Below are positions 45,229 to 54,235 of a stretch of 64,000 nucleotides of DNA, piece by piece. Source of the DNA: Rhodocytophaga aerolata (GTDB taxonomy: Bacteria; Bacteroidota; Bacteroidia; Cytophagales; 172606-1); assembly GCF_030503435.1 (NCBI RefSeq), contig NZ_JAUKPO010000020.1:1-64000 (forward strand), read 5' to 3'. A program made the translations under genes and the position numbers. Within the stretch, counting starts at the first letter, position 1. Each line of letters opens with the position of its first letter. The notes below the pieces were generated by a model that was not told where the DNA came from, did not search any database, and was given only the letters and a program-made list of their open reading frames with translations.

Positions 45229-45440
45229 TGGAGAATACCGAAAGATTACAGATTATTCAGGCCATAGACCACTACTGCCAGCAGTCAATGGAAGAGTTAG
45301 CGGCCATGCCTATAACAGAGTTGCAGCTGCTATACAACAGATTACTAAATGACCGCTTACGGACCTGTGTATTTTGCCATACCAGGTTTGCCGAGCATGA
45401 GCTGAAGTGTCCTAAATGCAAATCCACTTACCTCTACTGA
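45228..45440 (+). CDS. Small zinc-ribbon protein
   Basis: A 70-residue protein with a helical first half and a C-terminal zinc ribbon of the form CVFCHTRF then CPKC. It overlaps the HNH gene by 1 bp (TAATG) and is probably its accessory. Family not named. Confidence 0.6.
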   Translation: MENTERLQIIQAIDHYCQQSMEELAAMPITELQLLYNRLLNDRLRTCVFCHTRFAEHELKCPKCKSTYLY

Positions 45441-45507
45441 GCAATAAACCAATTGACTAAACTGACAAAACTATTTTAATCCATTTTCCACCCTACTTTG
45501 TAGGACC

Positions 45508-45933
45508 ATGAAAAGAGCACCGATCAGAGAAATGCACTACAGCTTTATAGGATTAGCTAATGCTGATAGTGAGTGCCTGCTAGATATTTTCTATTTTGAT
45601 AGTGGCGCTGCCTTAGTTATTGCTACAGAGATAGCCGAAAATCCAGGAACTACCATTGTTAATGCGGCTGAAATCTTAGCCAATGAAATCTGTGAAAAGT
45701 TTGATATTGACCCCATGAAGCTTGTTTTTGTGGAGCGTACAACGCCTCAGACCAGGCAACAATCTTTCAAAGAATTTCAGAAAGAATGGATGCTGCCCGA
45801 TGATATAACAGAGGCCTGTACCTTAATTTATTTTCCAGATAAGCTCTCTGGCAAAGCCTTACGCCATGCACAGTTTAAATATCTAAAGACAGAAGATATG
45901 AAAAAGTTTTATGAGGCAACCAACGGCAAATAA
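45508..45933 (+). CDS. Unknown protein
   Basis: A 141-residue protein, not recognised, with an alpha/beta pattern; MKLVFVERTTPQTRQQSF lies in the middle. It is the last gene of the maintenance block, 67 bp after the zinc-ribbon gene, and before a gene-free stretch. Confidence 0.55.
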   Translation: MKRAPIREMHYSFIGLANADSECLLDIFYFDSGAALVIATEIAENPGTTIVNAAEILANEICEKFDIDPMKLVFVERTTPQTRQQSFKEFQKEWMLPDDITEACTLIYFPDKLSGKALRHAQFKYLKTEDMKKFYEATNGK

Positions 45934-46362
45934 CCTTTCGTAAATAGAAGCAATTCAGCCAGCTATGAGTGGTTCTAGTTATAAATGGACGAAAACCGGT
46001 GTTTTCAACTATTTATTATTTACCTGAAAAAGACAGATATTTGGTATAAAATTTTAAATATTGATTATTCCATTATTCTAATAAGAACGGATATGGATGA
46101 TTAATATAATACATGTTTGAAAGGTTTATTTCCTTCTTTAATTTTCTGGCTTTAACTGCATAAAATTGTATAATATTCATATTTAGAATAGCTATACAAG
46201 GTGGAAAATGACATGGGAATGAATATTGAAAAAAGGAGGGGAAAATCAACCGAAACTATTTTGCCTTATGGTAAAAGGGAAATTATCCAACATATGACCA
46301 AGACTATGTAGTGTATAGTATTTGAGTTTATTATTAATCATAATCTAAAATAATTATTAAAC
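45934..46362. other. Gene-free stretch between maintenance block and Argonaute operon
   Basis: About 430 bp, A+T-rich, no gene seen. GAAAACCGGTGTTTTC at 45991-46006 is a small palindrome and may act as a weak terminator. The upstream border of the defence cargo probably lies here. Confidence 0.45.
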
Positions 46363-46430
46363 TTTTTGCTTGACAAACTTAGCAATGTTTGTTATTTTTG
46401 CTCGACAAACTTAGCAACGCTTATTATTAT
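46363..46430 (+). promoter_or_regulatory. Promoter and operator of Argonaute operon
   Basis: Two direct 25-bp repeats, TTTTTGCTTGACAAACTTAG plus CAATG at 46363-46387 and TTTTTGCTCGACAAACTTAG plus CAACG at 46395-46419, 32 bp apart, only two differences. A perfect -7 box TATTTTTG lies at 46393-46400, inside the second repeat's start. ACAAAC and GTTTGT also form an inverted repeat in the first unit. The regulator, whose gene begins at 46431, probably binds here to repress its own operon. Confidence 0.75.
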
Positions 46431-46772
46431 ATGGCAAATTATGGAGAATATTTCAAGGCATTACGGGAAGCTAAAGGTTTAACACTCAGAGAAGTAGAGA
46501 GAGCTACCCAAGTTTCAAATGCTTACTTAAGTCAATTAGAATCGGGTAAGATTAAACAACCTTCACCAATTAACTTACATAAACTCGCACAATTATATGA
46601 AGTTAGATATGAAGTTCTAATGGAACGCGTTGGATACCCGATTCCTCAATCAGAAGATCATTCTGATCTTAAGAAAGAGAATCCTTTATTGACTAAGTTT
46701 GGCCGAATTACGGATGAAGAAGAAAAAGAGTTATTGGGGTATTTAAAATTTATTCGTAATCGAAAAAAATGA
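46431..46772 (+). CDS. XRE-family transcriptional regulator
   Basis: A 113-residue protein from the ATG at 46431 (MANYGEYFKAL); a TTG at 46389 lies inside the operator and is not preferred. Residues 5-62 are a Cro/CI-type helix-turn-helix with LREAKGLTLREVERATQVSNAYLSQLES in outline and the SGK...PSP turn. The C-terminal 45 residues are charged. Its gene overlaps the nuclease gene by 4 bp (ATGA), so it is the first gene of the Argonaute operon and likely its repressor, acting at the repeats before it. Confidence 0.88.
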   Translation: MANYGEYFKALREAKGLTLREVERATQVSNAYLSQLESGKIKQPSPINLHKLAQLYEVRYEVLMERVGYPIPQSEDHSDLKKENPLLTKFGRITDEEEKELLGYLKFIRNRKK

Positions 46773-47686
46773 TTTGGTCTCCCTCTGCTCATAAGATATT
46801 TTCTCGTTGCCCAAGACAATGGTTTTATAAAAACGTTATGGCTGATGGGCGGGTCAAGAAAGATCCATTAAGAATAGAAGCCACCAGATTATCCAAGTTA
46901 AAAACTATAGAAGCTTGGCGCGGAATGGTTGTCGACCAAGTAATAAGTGACTTTATTATTCCCCGCCTAAATCGGAAAATGACGATTGTTAAGGATGAAG
47001 TAATATCTATTGCTCGAAAAATTTTTGACAAACAGTTTGAATTAGCTTGCCTAGCTCCACAAAATTACTCTAAAATAGAGGTTGGTCTATTAGAAATCGA
47101 AAATGGGAGCTCCATATCGAGCGAACAAATAGAAAAAGCTTGGGCAGAAGTAGAAAGTGCTCTCAATAATTTTTTACTGGATGAAGAGCTGCAATCTGAA
47201 CTCAAATCTGGAGATTATTTAGTACCGCAACGTCCTTTAACATTTAAGGTGGGTTCATTTTCAGTACGTGGATTTCCTGATTTAATTCTTTTTCGTCAGA
47301 ATTCACCTCCAATAATTTATGATTGGAAAGTCCATTTCTTTGGTACTATTAGTTATGAGCAGCAATTAATGGTATATGCCTTGGCACTTACTCGAATAAA
47401 GCCTCACGTAGATTTTGAACGGTATATTATAGGACATGTCGGGGAAGATATTCGCCTTACCGAGGTACAGTTGATTTCTCATAACTCAAATTATAAAAGG
47501 CATTATTATGTAACATCCTCAAAGCTAGAGGAGATAGAGTCATTTATTTCGGACAGTTTACTAAAAATGTATTTGGCTGGTGGTTATCGTAAGTATAGTG
47601 AGATCTCAGCTAGCGATTTCGATACTACCCATTATCCGGAAAATTGTACTTTCTGTTCATTTACCAAACTTTGTAAAAAAGCTTAA
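46769..47686 (+). CDS. Cas4/RecB-like PD-(D/E)XK nuclease, Argonaute-associated
   Basis: A 305-residue nuclease of the RecB/Cas4 type. Catalytic pattern: GFPD at 168-171, DWK at 185-187 and QxxxY at 199-203. Four cysteines, Cys14 and C293, C296, C302, are placed as in the iron-sulfur clusters of Cas4 and AddB. The usual N-terminal His of Cas4 is not obvious. It is coupled to the regulator gene by ATGA and lies two bases before the Argonaute gene. In known systems such nucleases degrade DNA with or after Argonaute targeting, or take part in guide processing; here the role is inferred. Confidence 0.85.
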   Translation: MIWSPSAHKIFSRCPRQWFYKNVMADGRVKKDPLRIEATRLSKLKTIEAWRGMVVDQVISDFIIPRLNRKMTIVKDEVISIARKIFDKQFELACLAPQNYSKIEVGLLEIENGSSISSEQIEKAWAEVESALNNFLLDEELQSELKSGDYLVPQRPLTFKVGSFSVRGFPDLILFRQNSPPIIYDWKVHFFGTISYEQQLMVYALALTRIKPHVDFERYIIGHVGEDIRLTEVQLISHNSNYKRHYYVTSSKLEEIESFISDSLLKMYLAGGYRKYSEISASDFDTTHYPENCTFCSFTKLCKKA

Positions 47687-47688
47687 GT

Positions 47689-50097
47689 ATGAATCAATAT
47701 GAAACTAACATTTTCTCTATTCTGAATGTAGGAAAGCTTTCGGCGCATTATCGTTTGTTTAAAATCATTGGCCTTAGCGAATCAAGTGAGGAATACGATG
47801 TAAATGTGCAATACATCATTAAACACCTTAGCTATAAACTTAGCCATCCTGTTACAGTAATTTCAGATGAGAAAGTAGCTAATCAACCTACACTTTATCT
47901 GGTTGTGAAAAATGAACCCAATATACTAAAGCAAATTCCAACAGAATTTGAGGTAAAAAAGAGAGAGATCGTATTTTTTAAATCAACCGATCAAGTATTT
48001 CGGTTAGACTTTCTACATTATGATAATTTTACAAGAGAGATTTGCCGAAGGTTCTTACAGTTTGAACTAAATAGTGAAATTAAAAAGTACAGCAGCCTAT
48101 GGCAACCCGGTGCAGGTCAGCCATTTTACAGTAAAATTTCATATGAAGGTAATGATAATGTTGTTATTTATAATGGATTTTTACCCCGTATTGTTGAATT
48201 GCCAGGCGGCGGTTGGGGGATTGCAGTTGAAATTACTAAGCGATATGCTGTAAGAACTCCTTTGCCTCCTTTTATTACCCGTTCCGAATTTGATCAAGTA
48301 AAGGACAATCACTTTATTTATCACTACGGGCACACTTGGTATGAGGTACATGCACATGAGTTGAGTGATTTAAATGCTGCTGAATACCGATACAAACGAG
48401 AGGATGGAGTTTGGACAAATGTAATTGAAGACCTACATCGGCAAGCTGGTTCGACTATGCCACCTGAAGTATCACAGTTACCTGATGATGTGGCATTACT
48501 TATTTATTCTAATAATCGCGGCGAAGAACGTCGCATACCGGCTGGTTTATGTTATCGGGTTTTAGATACAGAAGATCCATTGGTTGGTAAACTTCACCAA
48601 CATTCTATTATTGCGCCCTTTAATAGACGAAAAAATGCTTATGTAGTACGAAATAAATACTTTAAACAGCTTAGATATGGAGATACGCTCCTTCATATTG
48701 ATAATAAGGCAATTCAAGTAGATAAAAAAGTATTTGCATTTCCTGATCAGGAGCTTGGTAATGGCACAATTCTATCTACCATTGGTACAGAAGGGGCTTT
48801 TTCAATTTCGATCAATGAATTAGGAAAGCAACGTAAGAAACTGTTGCAAGACCCCACTGTTGGTTGTTATACTCAGCGGCCTTTTGAACGCCAGTATTTG
48901 GTGTTACCCCAAAGCATTGCAAATTCTTTTGGTAAAACCCATTTTCTAACGCATTTGAAGAAAGAGGTTGAACGGATGCATCCTAGTAAAGAGGGATGGA
49001 ACCCTGAAATTATAACTTATAATGATCGGAATACTCGAAAGAGCTTAGAGTTAGGTCTAGAGATCTTGGCGAACCTTCAAAAAAGCATTAACCTACGAGT
49101 AGGTGGATATGCATTAATAGTCATTCCACGCCTAAACCGATCTAAACGCACCCAAGATGACTTAGCAACTCTTTGTGTGGTAGAGGGCCATAAATTGTTG
49201 AATTTAGAAGTGGCTGTAATGCACTCAGACACCCTAACCGAATGTTATGATTACCAACCGAATAGAGGTTATTATATAAAAGAAGACATGAAAGGTTTAT
49301 ATTTTGGTTATGTGCAAGGTGTTGCTTTAAATAAAGTAATTTTAAATAATGAGCGTTGGCCCTTTGTTTTAAAAACACCTCTCCATGCAGACTTATATAT
49401 TGGAATTGATGTAAAACATTCAGTAGCAGGCTTTACTTTTTTGACCAAACAATCTGATAATATTAAGCCTATTCGCTATAAAACAAAACGTAAGGAACAG
49501 TTAGCTACTTCTAAGGTTAGTACAATACTACAAAAACAGATACAAACTTTGTCTGCATTTGAGACAATTCATACAATTGTTATTCATCGAGATGGGCGCA
49601 TATTTAAGTCTGAACTACAAGGTATTTTGCACGCTGTAGAAGAACTAAAAAAAATAAGCGTATTACCTATAGATACAACAGTTACTGTGGTTGAAATACC
49701 AAAGCACTCAACTATGGGCCTTCGTTTGTTCGAAGAAAAAAGCTCATATGATATTCTACAAACAAAAGTTGATAATGGAGCTGTTATGAATCCCCAAGTT
49801 GGTTCTTGGGTCGCTATCAATGAACGAGAAGGTTTTGTATGTACAACTGGAAGAGAATTCTACCATCGTGGCACTTCCTTACCACTGTATGCAAAAATTG
49901 CGTTTGGGGTTATGTCATTAGAAGCCGTGTTACGTGATATTTACTATCTTTCTACCTTATCTTACACTAAGCCAGATGACTGTTCACGTGACCCATTAAC
50001 AATTAAAATGACCGACCGCCGTATTAATGACTACGGTGGTAAGTATGATGATGAGAGCTTTGAATTACTAAAAGAATTAAATCTTGATGACTTATGA
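47689..50097 (+). CDS. Long prokaryotic Argonaute with apparently complete DEDD tetrad
   Basis: An 802-residue Argonaute with N-terminal, PAZ-like and MID regions before a PIWI domain of about 250 residues at the C-terminus. PIWI motifs: YIGIDVKHS with Asp574, a KEQL glutamate finger with Glu603, IHRDGR with Asp635 and the final strand IKMTDRR with Asp776. The four fit the DEDX tetrad of active long-A enzymes, so cleavage activity is likely; the last residue is placed by pattern and less certain. Spacing between Asp635 and Asp776 (141) is about 25 longer than in CbAgo or TtAgo. The MID pocket (HKLLNLEVAV region) cannot be judged. It is the central gene of a five-gene operon and overlaps the next gene by 4 bp. 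Confidence 0.88.
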   Translation: MNQYETNIFSILNVGKLSAHYRLFKIIGLSESSEEYDVNVQYIIKHLSYKLSHPVTVISDEKVANQPTLYLVVKNEPNILKQIPTEFEVKKREIVFFKSTDQVFRLDFLHYDNFTREICRRFLQFELNSEIKKYSSLWQPGAGQPFYSKISYEGNDNVVIYNGFLPRIVELPGGGWGIAVEITKRYAVRTPLPPFITRSEFDQVKDNHFIYHYGHTWYEVHAHELSDLNAAEYRYKREDGVWTNVIEDLHRQAGSTMPPEVSQLPDDVALLIYSNNRGEERRIPAGLCYRVLDTEDPLVGKLHQHSIIAPFNRRKNAYVVRNKYFKQLRYGDTLLHIDNKAIQVDKKVFAFPDQELGNGTILSTIGTEGAFSISINELGKQRKKLLQDPTVGCYTQRPFERQYLVLPQSIANSFGKTHFLTHLKKEVERMHPSKEGWNPEIITYNDRNTRKSLELGLEILANLQKSINLRVGGYALIVIPRLNRSKRTQDDLATLCVVEGHKLLNLEVAVMHSDTLTECYDYQPNRGYYIKEDMKGLYFGYVQGVALNKVILNNERWPFVLKTPLHADLYIGIDVKHSVAGFTFLTKQSDNIKPIRYKTKRKEQLATSKVSTILQKQIQTLSAFETIHTIVIHRDGRIFKSELQGILHAVEELKKISVLPIDTTVTVVEIPKHSTMGLRLFEEKSSYDILQTKVDNGAVMNPQVGSWVAINEREGFVCTTGREFYHRGTSLPLYAKIAFGVMSLEAVLRDIYYLSTLSYTKPDDCSRDPLTIKMTDRRINDYGGKYDDESFELLKELNLDDL

Positions 50098-50465
50098 GCA
50101 AAACTGGAGTAAATACTAATATTGTCCGTGTAACAGGAAAATATTTGGATTTGATCAATGACTTTATTGTGAGTCGTAGAAGCTCAATAGACCATCATTA
50201 CAGAGGAAAACAAGAGGAAGTAGTTTCTTTATTGACTAAAATTACCGATGATAAAAATACTGACTTACCCATACAACTACTTACAGTAATAATAGAAAGA
50301 GACCTTAGGGAGCATAAAAAACGGCCAAAGGAGTTTCTGTTAAACCTTGTAAGAAAGTTAGCTAGTGAAGAGTCTTCTGAAGAGACATTGCATGAGTTAG
50401 AAATAGTGGCTTCTGCACTTAATAATAAACATATAGAAGCTTTGTCTAAGATTAAAGGAGAATAG
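50094..50465 (+). CDS. Unknown small helical protein of Argonaute operon
   Basis: A 123-residue protein, mostly helical and charged, with no motif known to me. It is coupled to the Argonaute gene by ATGA overlap and lies one base before the next ATG. Such tight placing between Argonaute and the HExxH protein suggests a structural partner or adaptor of one of them. Confidence 0.65.
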   Translation: MSKTGVNTNIVRVTGKYLDLINDFIVSRRSSIDHHYRGKQEEVVSLLTKITDDKNTDLPIQLLTVIIERDLREHKKRPKEFLLNLVRKLASEESSEETLHELEIVASALNNKHIEALSKIKGE

Positions 50466-50466
50466 A

Positions 50467-51615
50467 ATGCTAGAATACATTGACGGTGCCATATTAGAGG
50501 CCATTGAAAAGGCAAGGACATTAAAGACAAAGATACCTGGCGCTGCTAATTTATTTCCAGATTTTGAAGCATTAGTTGTTAAAGCTGAAACAGAAATAGA
50601 TTCCTTAATAGGGTATTTAATGCATATCTATGAAAGTACTGATTATCAAAATCCAGACAATCTTCGACAAAAGATATTACAATATCAGCGTATAGTGGGT
50701 TCCTTGTCCATATTGGAAAATGTGGTAATTGCTGCCATTGCACGAAGCCATAAGGACGATGAATATGTAAATAGGCTAGTAAGAGCTATTTGTCGGGAGA
50801 TTAATTACCCATTACAAAAACCAATAGCTTCTTGTTTATCCCAGAAATACTATCATATATATCCAGATTACGGACTTTTATGTATTCCACTTCTCGAAGC
50901 CGATTTTTTGTTACACATTGCTGATATTTATCATGAATTAGTTCATCCACTAATTGAGTTGGACAATCCAAAACTAGAGCGATTTAAGCAAGAATTGGGA
51001 AGTTTTAATGTAATTGTTAAACAATTTTTTGGAAAAGAAATTGAACGAGTAGAGCGTAATAGTTCCCGCAAAGATTTTATTGATATGTTACATTTGTGGA
51101 GCGATTGCTGGATTGAGAAATGGTCAGTTGAATTCTTTTGTGACCTATTTGGGCTTTATACGCTAGGACCGGCGTATGCCTGGTCTAACTACCACTTATG
51201 TGTAAAAATATCTACAGATGTTTTTGAGACCCCACTTTTTGCTGTGACATCTCATCCCCCGGATGATGCACGTATGCAAGTACTATTTCATGCACTGGAA
51301 TTGATGGGATATGGCGTAGAACGTCAAAAAATAGGTTTAAAGTGGAATGAATATATTAATATTATGCAATTTAAAAAACATGCAGAATACGCTTATGCTG
51401 TACCGGACACCCTACTTGAGCAGATTGCCGTTTCTGCTTTTGAAGCTACAAAAACTATCTCATGTCATATTGCAACCGAAGGAGAACAAGGTGCAATTTC
51501 AAAAATGCTTAATGATGCTTGGCTTGAGTTTTGGAAGGAGCCTGTAGCTTTTCCTGAGTGGGAACGAAAAACGGTTAAGAAATTTAAAAGTAGTCTGGTT
51601 GCTCAACACAATTAA
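50467..51615 (+). CDS. Putative zinc metallopeptidase of Argonaute operon
   Basis: A 382-residue protein. Residues 151-160 read IADIYHELVH, giving the zinc motif HELVH (156-160), and about 60 residues later comes EFFCD (Glu222, Asp226) in the ExxxD spacing of gluzincin-type peptidases, followed by GPAYAWS. Before and after, the protein is helical. I do not know a named family. The combination of these two motifs suggests a working peptidase rather than chance, but it is not proved. It is the last gene of the operon; a peptidase next to Argonaute could be an effector that is turned on by target recognition. Confidence 0.65.
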   Translation: MLEYIDGAILEAIEKARTLKTKIPGAANLFPDFEALVVKAETEIDSLIGYLMHIYESTDYQNPDNLRQKILQYQRIVGSLSILENVVIAAIARSHKDDEYVNRLVRAICREINYPLQKPIASCLSQKYYHIYPDYGLLCIPLLEADFLLHIADIYHELVHPLIELDNPKLERFKQELGSFNVIVKQFFGKEIERVERNSSRKDFIDMLHLWSDCWIEKWSVEFFCDLFGLYTLGPAYAWSNYHLCVKISTDVFETPLFAVTSHPPDDARMQVLFHALELMGYGVERQKIGLKWNEYINIMQFKKHAEYAYAVPDTLLEQIAVSAFEATKTISCHIATEGEQGAISKMLNDAWLEFWKEPVAFPEWERKTVKKFKSSLVAQHN

Positions 51616-52007
51616 TTTTCTAAACCTACTAATAAATATTCTACAAAAGTGTTATTTAACTTCGCGCTTTAGTTTAAAGAGCAATGATAAAAGAATTAGC
51701 TGTTCCCACAACCATTATAATCAGATTAAGTAAATATCTTTTTTCAGCATTAGTACAATCATAGAAGATACTATAACTATCCTACATCTAAGCGTTATAA
51801 ACGCTAATAATAAAGTTAAATGTAATCTTGTAAGTATCCTAATTATTTAATTATCTTAGCCAATAATTGAAAAGGTCACATTTGATATAACAAGTTGTAT
51901 AGAACGTGTATGTTATAAATTGTTAGTACAACAATACAAATCAATTCTATAATTTATACGTTATATAAATAGATACTAACTATAGACTTTCACCTTAATT
52001 AATACTC
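51616..52007. other. Gene-free stretch after the Argonaute operon
   Basis: About 390 bp, very A+T-rich. No terminator stem of quality is seen. Several TTATAA/GTTATAA units near 51800 and 51910-51965. It probably holds the promoter of the following small gene and dGTPase. Confidence 0.4.
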
Positions 52008-52166
52008 ATGAAAACATCCGAAGTCGCTCAAAAAGAGAATGAAGTAGTTAAAGAAGTTCGTTTGAACGCGCTAGAAAAAGCGTATATACCTGAAAACTCT
52101 AGTAAGTCTTTTGTATTAAAAAAGACTTCTGGTTCAGCAAAGATTATGATCAAAGGCAAACGTTAA
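52008..52166 (+). CDS. Small basic protein
   Basis: A 52-residue protein, too short for many gene finders: MKTSEVAQKENEVVKEVRL, and a Lys/Ser-rich C-terminus ending in KGKR. It has its own terminator 20 bp after the stop codon, which supports a real transcription unit. Family unknown. It lies between the Argonaute operon and the dGTPase gene. Confidence 0.5.
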   Translation: MKTSEVAQKENEVVKEVRLNALEKAYIPENSSKSFVLKKTSGSAKIMIKGKR

Positions 52167-52184
52167 TTGTTTTTATGATATATT

Positions 52185-52220
52185 AAAAAATATACCGGCT
52201 AAATGGCCGGTATATTTTTT
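52185..52220. terminator. Strong bidirectional terminator
   Basis: AAAAAATATACCGGC at 52185-52199, 6-nt loop TAAATG, GCCGGTATATTTTTT at 52206-52220. A 15-bp stem with A- and T-ends. It separates the small basic protein gene from the dGTPase gene, which starts 33 bp later. Confidence 0.92.
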
Positions 52221-52253
52221 TAAAAGCATTTTTCATTTATTGTATTACGCTTT

Positions 52254-53711
52254 ATGCAATATACCAAAAGAGACAAAGTAAGAATTCAAAATATTAGTTC
52301 TGAAAAAGAAAGTTATCGGACAACGTGGAGAAAAGATTATGCTAGACTAATCCACTGCCCTGCTTACCGACGGTTACAAGGTAAAACACAATTGTTTCCT
52401 GGACATGAATCCGATTTTTTTCGCAATCGTCTTACACATTCACATGAGGTAGCCCAAATTGCTAAGTCAATTGCTATACGTCTGAATTACCTTTTAAGGA
52501 AAAGGGGACTCTCCTACAGGATAAATACTGATATTGTGGAATTCGCGGGTATTGCACACGATATAGGTCATCCGCCCTTTGGCCATCAAGGAGAAGAAGC
52601 TCTAGATGAAAGAATGATAAATTTTGGAGGATTTGAGGGTAATGCACAAACTTTACGATTGCTTACCAAACTTGAGAAAAAAGAGCTTATTCCAGAGACA
52701 CATTACGGTTTCTCGGAATCAGGGGAAGATAAACGTGTAGGATTAAATTTAGCTTTTCGTACGCTAGCATCTATACTCAAATATGACAAAATAATATATG
52801 CCACAAAAGAGGAACGGGAAAAAGCGCTTGCTGAGGGTAAAATTCACAAGCTTATCCCTGTAAAAGGCTATTATGGCTCTGAGAAGGAACTTGTAGAAAG
52901 TATAAAAAATCACGTACTAATTAATCCCAATATAAAAGGATCATTCAAAACCATCGAATGCCAAATTATGGATATTGCTGATGATATTGCCTACTCTACT
53001 TATGATCTAGAAGATGCCTTTAAGGCTGGCTTCATTAAGCCAATTGACCTAATTACATTGAATGATTCTGAAGTGGTGAAGGAAATAATAAATAAAATTC
53101 AGCTTGCGTTAGGGAAGCAACTAAGTCTAGCGGACATTATAAATGTTACAGGTAGAGTGTTTAATAATTACTTTGGTTATAAGAAGATTTATTCGTTGGG
53201 AGAAGATGTAGTATTGGATGATGAAGTTTTAGAAAATATACATACTACCTCTATTCGATATGCAGTAGCAGTTTCAGATCAGATTGCTAAAAATGGTTAT
53301 TATCGCACCGATTTTTGTTCACAATTAATTGGAAAATTTATTCAAAGCGTTGATTTTAGCCAAATCAATGAAGAGAATCCTTGTTTATCTAAGATAAAAA
53401 TGGACGAAGATATAGAAATGGAAGTAGAAACACTTAAGCAATTCACTTACCAATATCAAATTATGTCACCTAAACTAAAAATGGTGGAGTTTCGAGGAAA
53501 ACAGATTGTCAGTTTTATTTTTGACACTTTATTAGAAAATCCTGGTTTGATGCCTGCTGACTTTAAGATTATATATGATTTCGCTACTAACGAAACTGGA
53601 AGAAGGCGAGCGATTTGTGACTTTATTGCCGGCATGACGGATAAGTATTGCGTTGAATTTTATGCGAAGCTAACATCGGAGAACTCACAAACTATCTTCA
53701 AACCATATTGA
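52254..53711 (+). CDS. dgt: dGTP triphosphohydrolase (HD domain)
   Basis: A 485-residue dNTP triphosphohydrolase. The HD metal site is visible: the His of THSHEV, the HD pair in GIAHDIGHPPFGHQGEEAL near residue 105, and the Asp of IMDIADDIAYSTYD. Length and motifs fit dGTPase (Dgt), which turns dGTP into deoxyguanosine and triphosphate. Such enzymes are known to protect bacteria by using up dNTPs during phage infection. It is monocistronic by position, after a strong terminator. It might be a housekeeping enzyme, but its place on a defence-rich element argues for anti-phage use. Confidence 0.9.
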   Translation: MQYTKRDKVRIQNISSEKESYRTTWRKDYARLIHCPAYRRLQGKTQLFPGHESDFFRNRLTHSHEVAQIAKSIAIRLNYLLRKRGLSYRINTDIVEFAGIAHDIGHPPFGHQGEEALDERMINFGGFEGNAQTLRLLTKLEKKELIPETHYGFSESGEDKRVGLNLAFRTLASILKYDKIIYATKEEREKALAEGKIHKLIPVKGYYGSEKELVESIKNHVLINPNIKGSFKTIECQIMDIADDIAYSTYDLEDAFKAGFIKPIDLITLNDSEVVKEIINKIQLALGKQLSLADIINVTGRVFNNYFGYKKIYSLGEDVVLDDEVLENIHTTSIRYAVAVSDQIAKNGYYRTDFCSQLIGKFIQSVDFSQINEENPCLSKIKMDEDIEMEVETLKQFTYQYQIMSPKLKMVEFRGKQIVSFIFDTLLENPGLMPADFKIIYDFATNETGRRRAICDFIAGMTDKYCVEFYAKLTSENSQTIFKPY

Positions 53712-53972
53712 ATGTAAGAAATGTGTAGTAAATCCCCTTCTATTCAGATATTTTATGAAATTTAATCTATTTGCAGTAGTTGAATAGGTACGCCTATAAT
53801 TTTGGTAAATAGAAATCAAATCCAACCCTGAATATTTTCCTCACAATTTTTAACTAAAAAATTATTCGATAACTAAGTTTATTGCTAAATAGTAGTACCA
53901 TCCTAAAAAAGGACACTAAAGTTATGGCCTTAAATAGAATCACAAAATAATTTATCGTCCTACTTTTTGGCC

Positions 53973-54161
53973 CTAGATTTTGAGCCTTTTTAGATATATG
54001 CCGTATGAGAAAGGGGAAGACCAGAAAGGTAAGCTTATCAGGTTGCTTTTTTTACTAACTGATAGGAGAGCAAATTTGGGAAAGCGGATAAGGTAGAAAT
54101 AAATAGCTGCTGCAATAGCTCCGATCACAGGCAGAGAAACAAGGAATACCGGCCTTTTCAT
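53973..54161 (-). CDS. Small membrane protein
   Basis: A 62-residue protein with one hydrophobic segment (about residues 6-25) and a basic C-terminus. The leader TTATTTTTTCAACT directly precedes the ATG at 54161, which supports a real gene. Family unknown. It is the last gene of the leftward phage-like module. Confidence 0.55.
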   Translation of the reverse strand: MKRPVFLVSLPVIGAIAAAIYFYLIRFPKFALLSVSKKSNLISLPFWSSPFSYGIYLKRLKI

Positions 54162-54181
54162 AGTTGAAAAAATAAGTCGTA

Positions 54182-54212
54182 AAGCGCCTACTGGTTACAC
54201 CGGCAGGCGCTT
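54182..54212. terminator. Hairpin between two small membrane protein genes
   Basis: AAGCGCCTACTGG and CCGGCAGGCGCTT form a nearly perfect stem at 54182-54212 with a 5-nt loop. Read leftward it is followed by TTTACGACTTATTTTTTC, so it could be an attenuator in front of the last small gene. Confidence 0.55.
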
Positions 54213-54235
54213 ATCACTTTGTATGGATTCATTGA

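Noticed and set aside
47689-50097. PIWI-RE or catalytically inactive long-B Argonaute
   Set aside because: Asp574, Glu603, Asp635 and a late Asp776 all appear, and no DinG-type helicase gene is adjacent, so an active long-A type is more likely.
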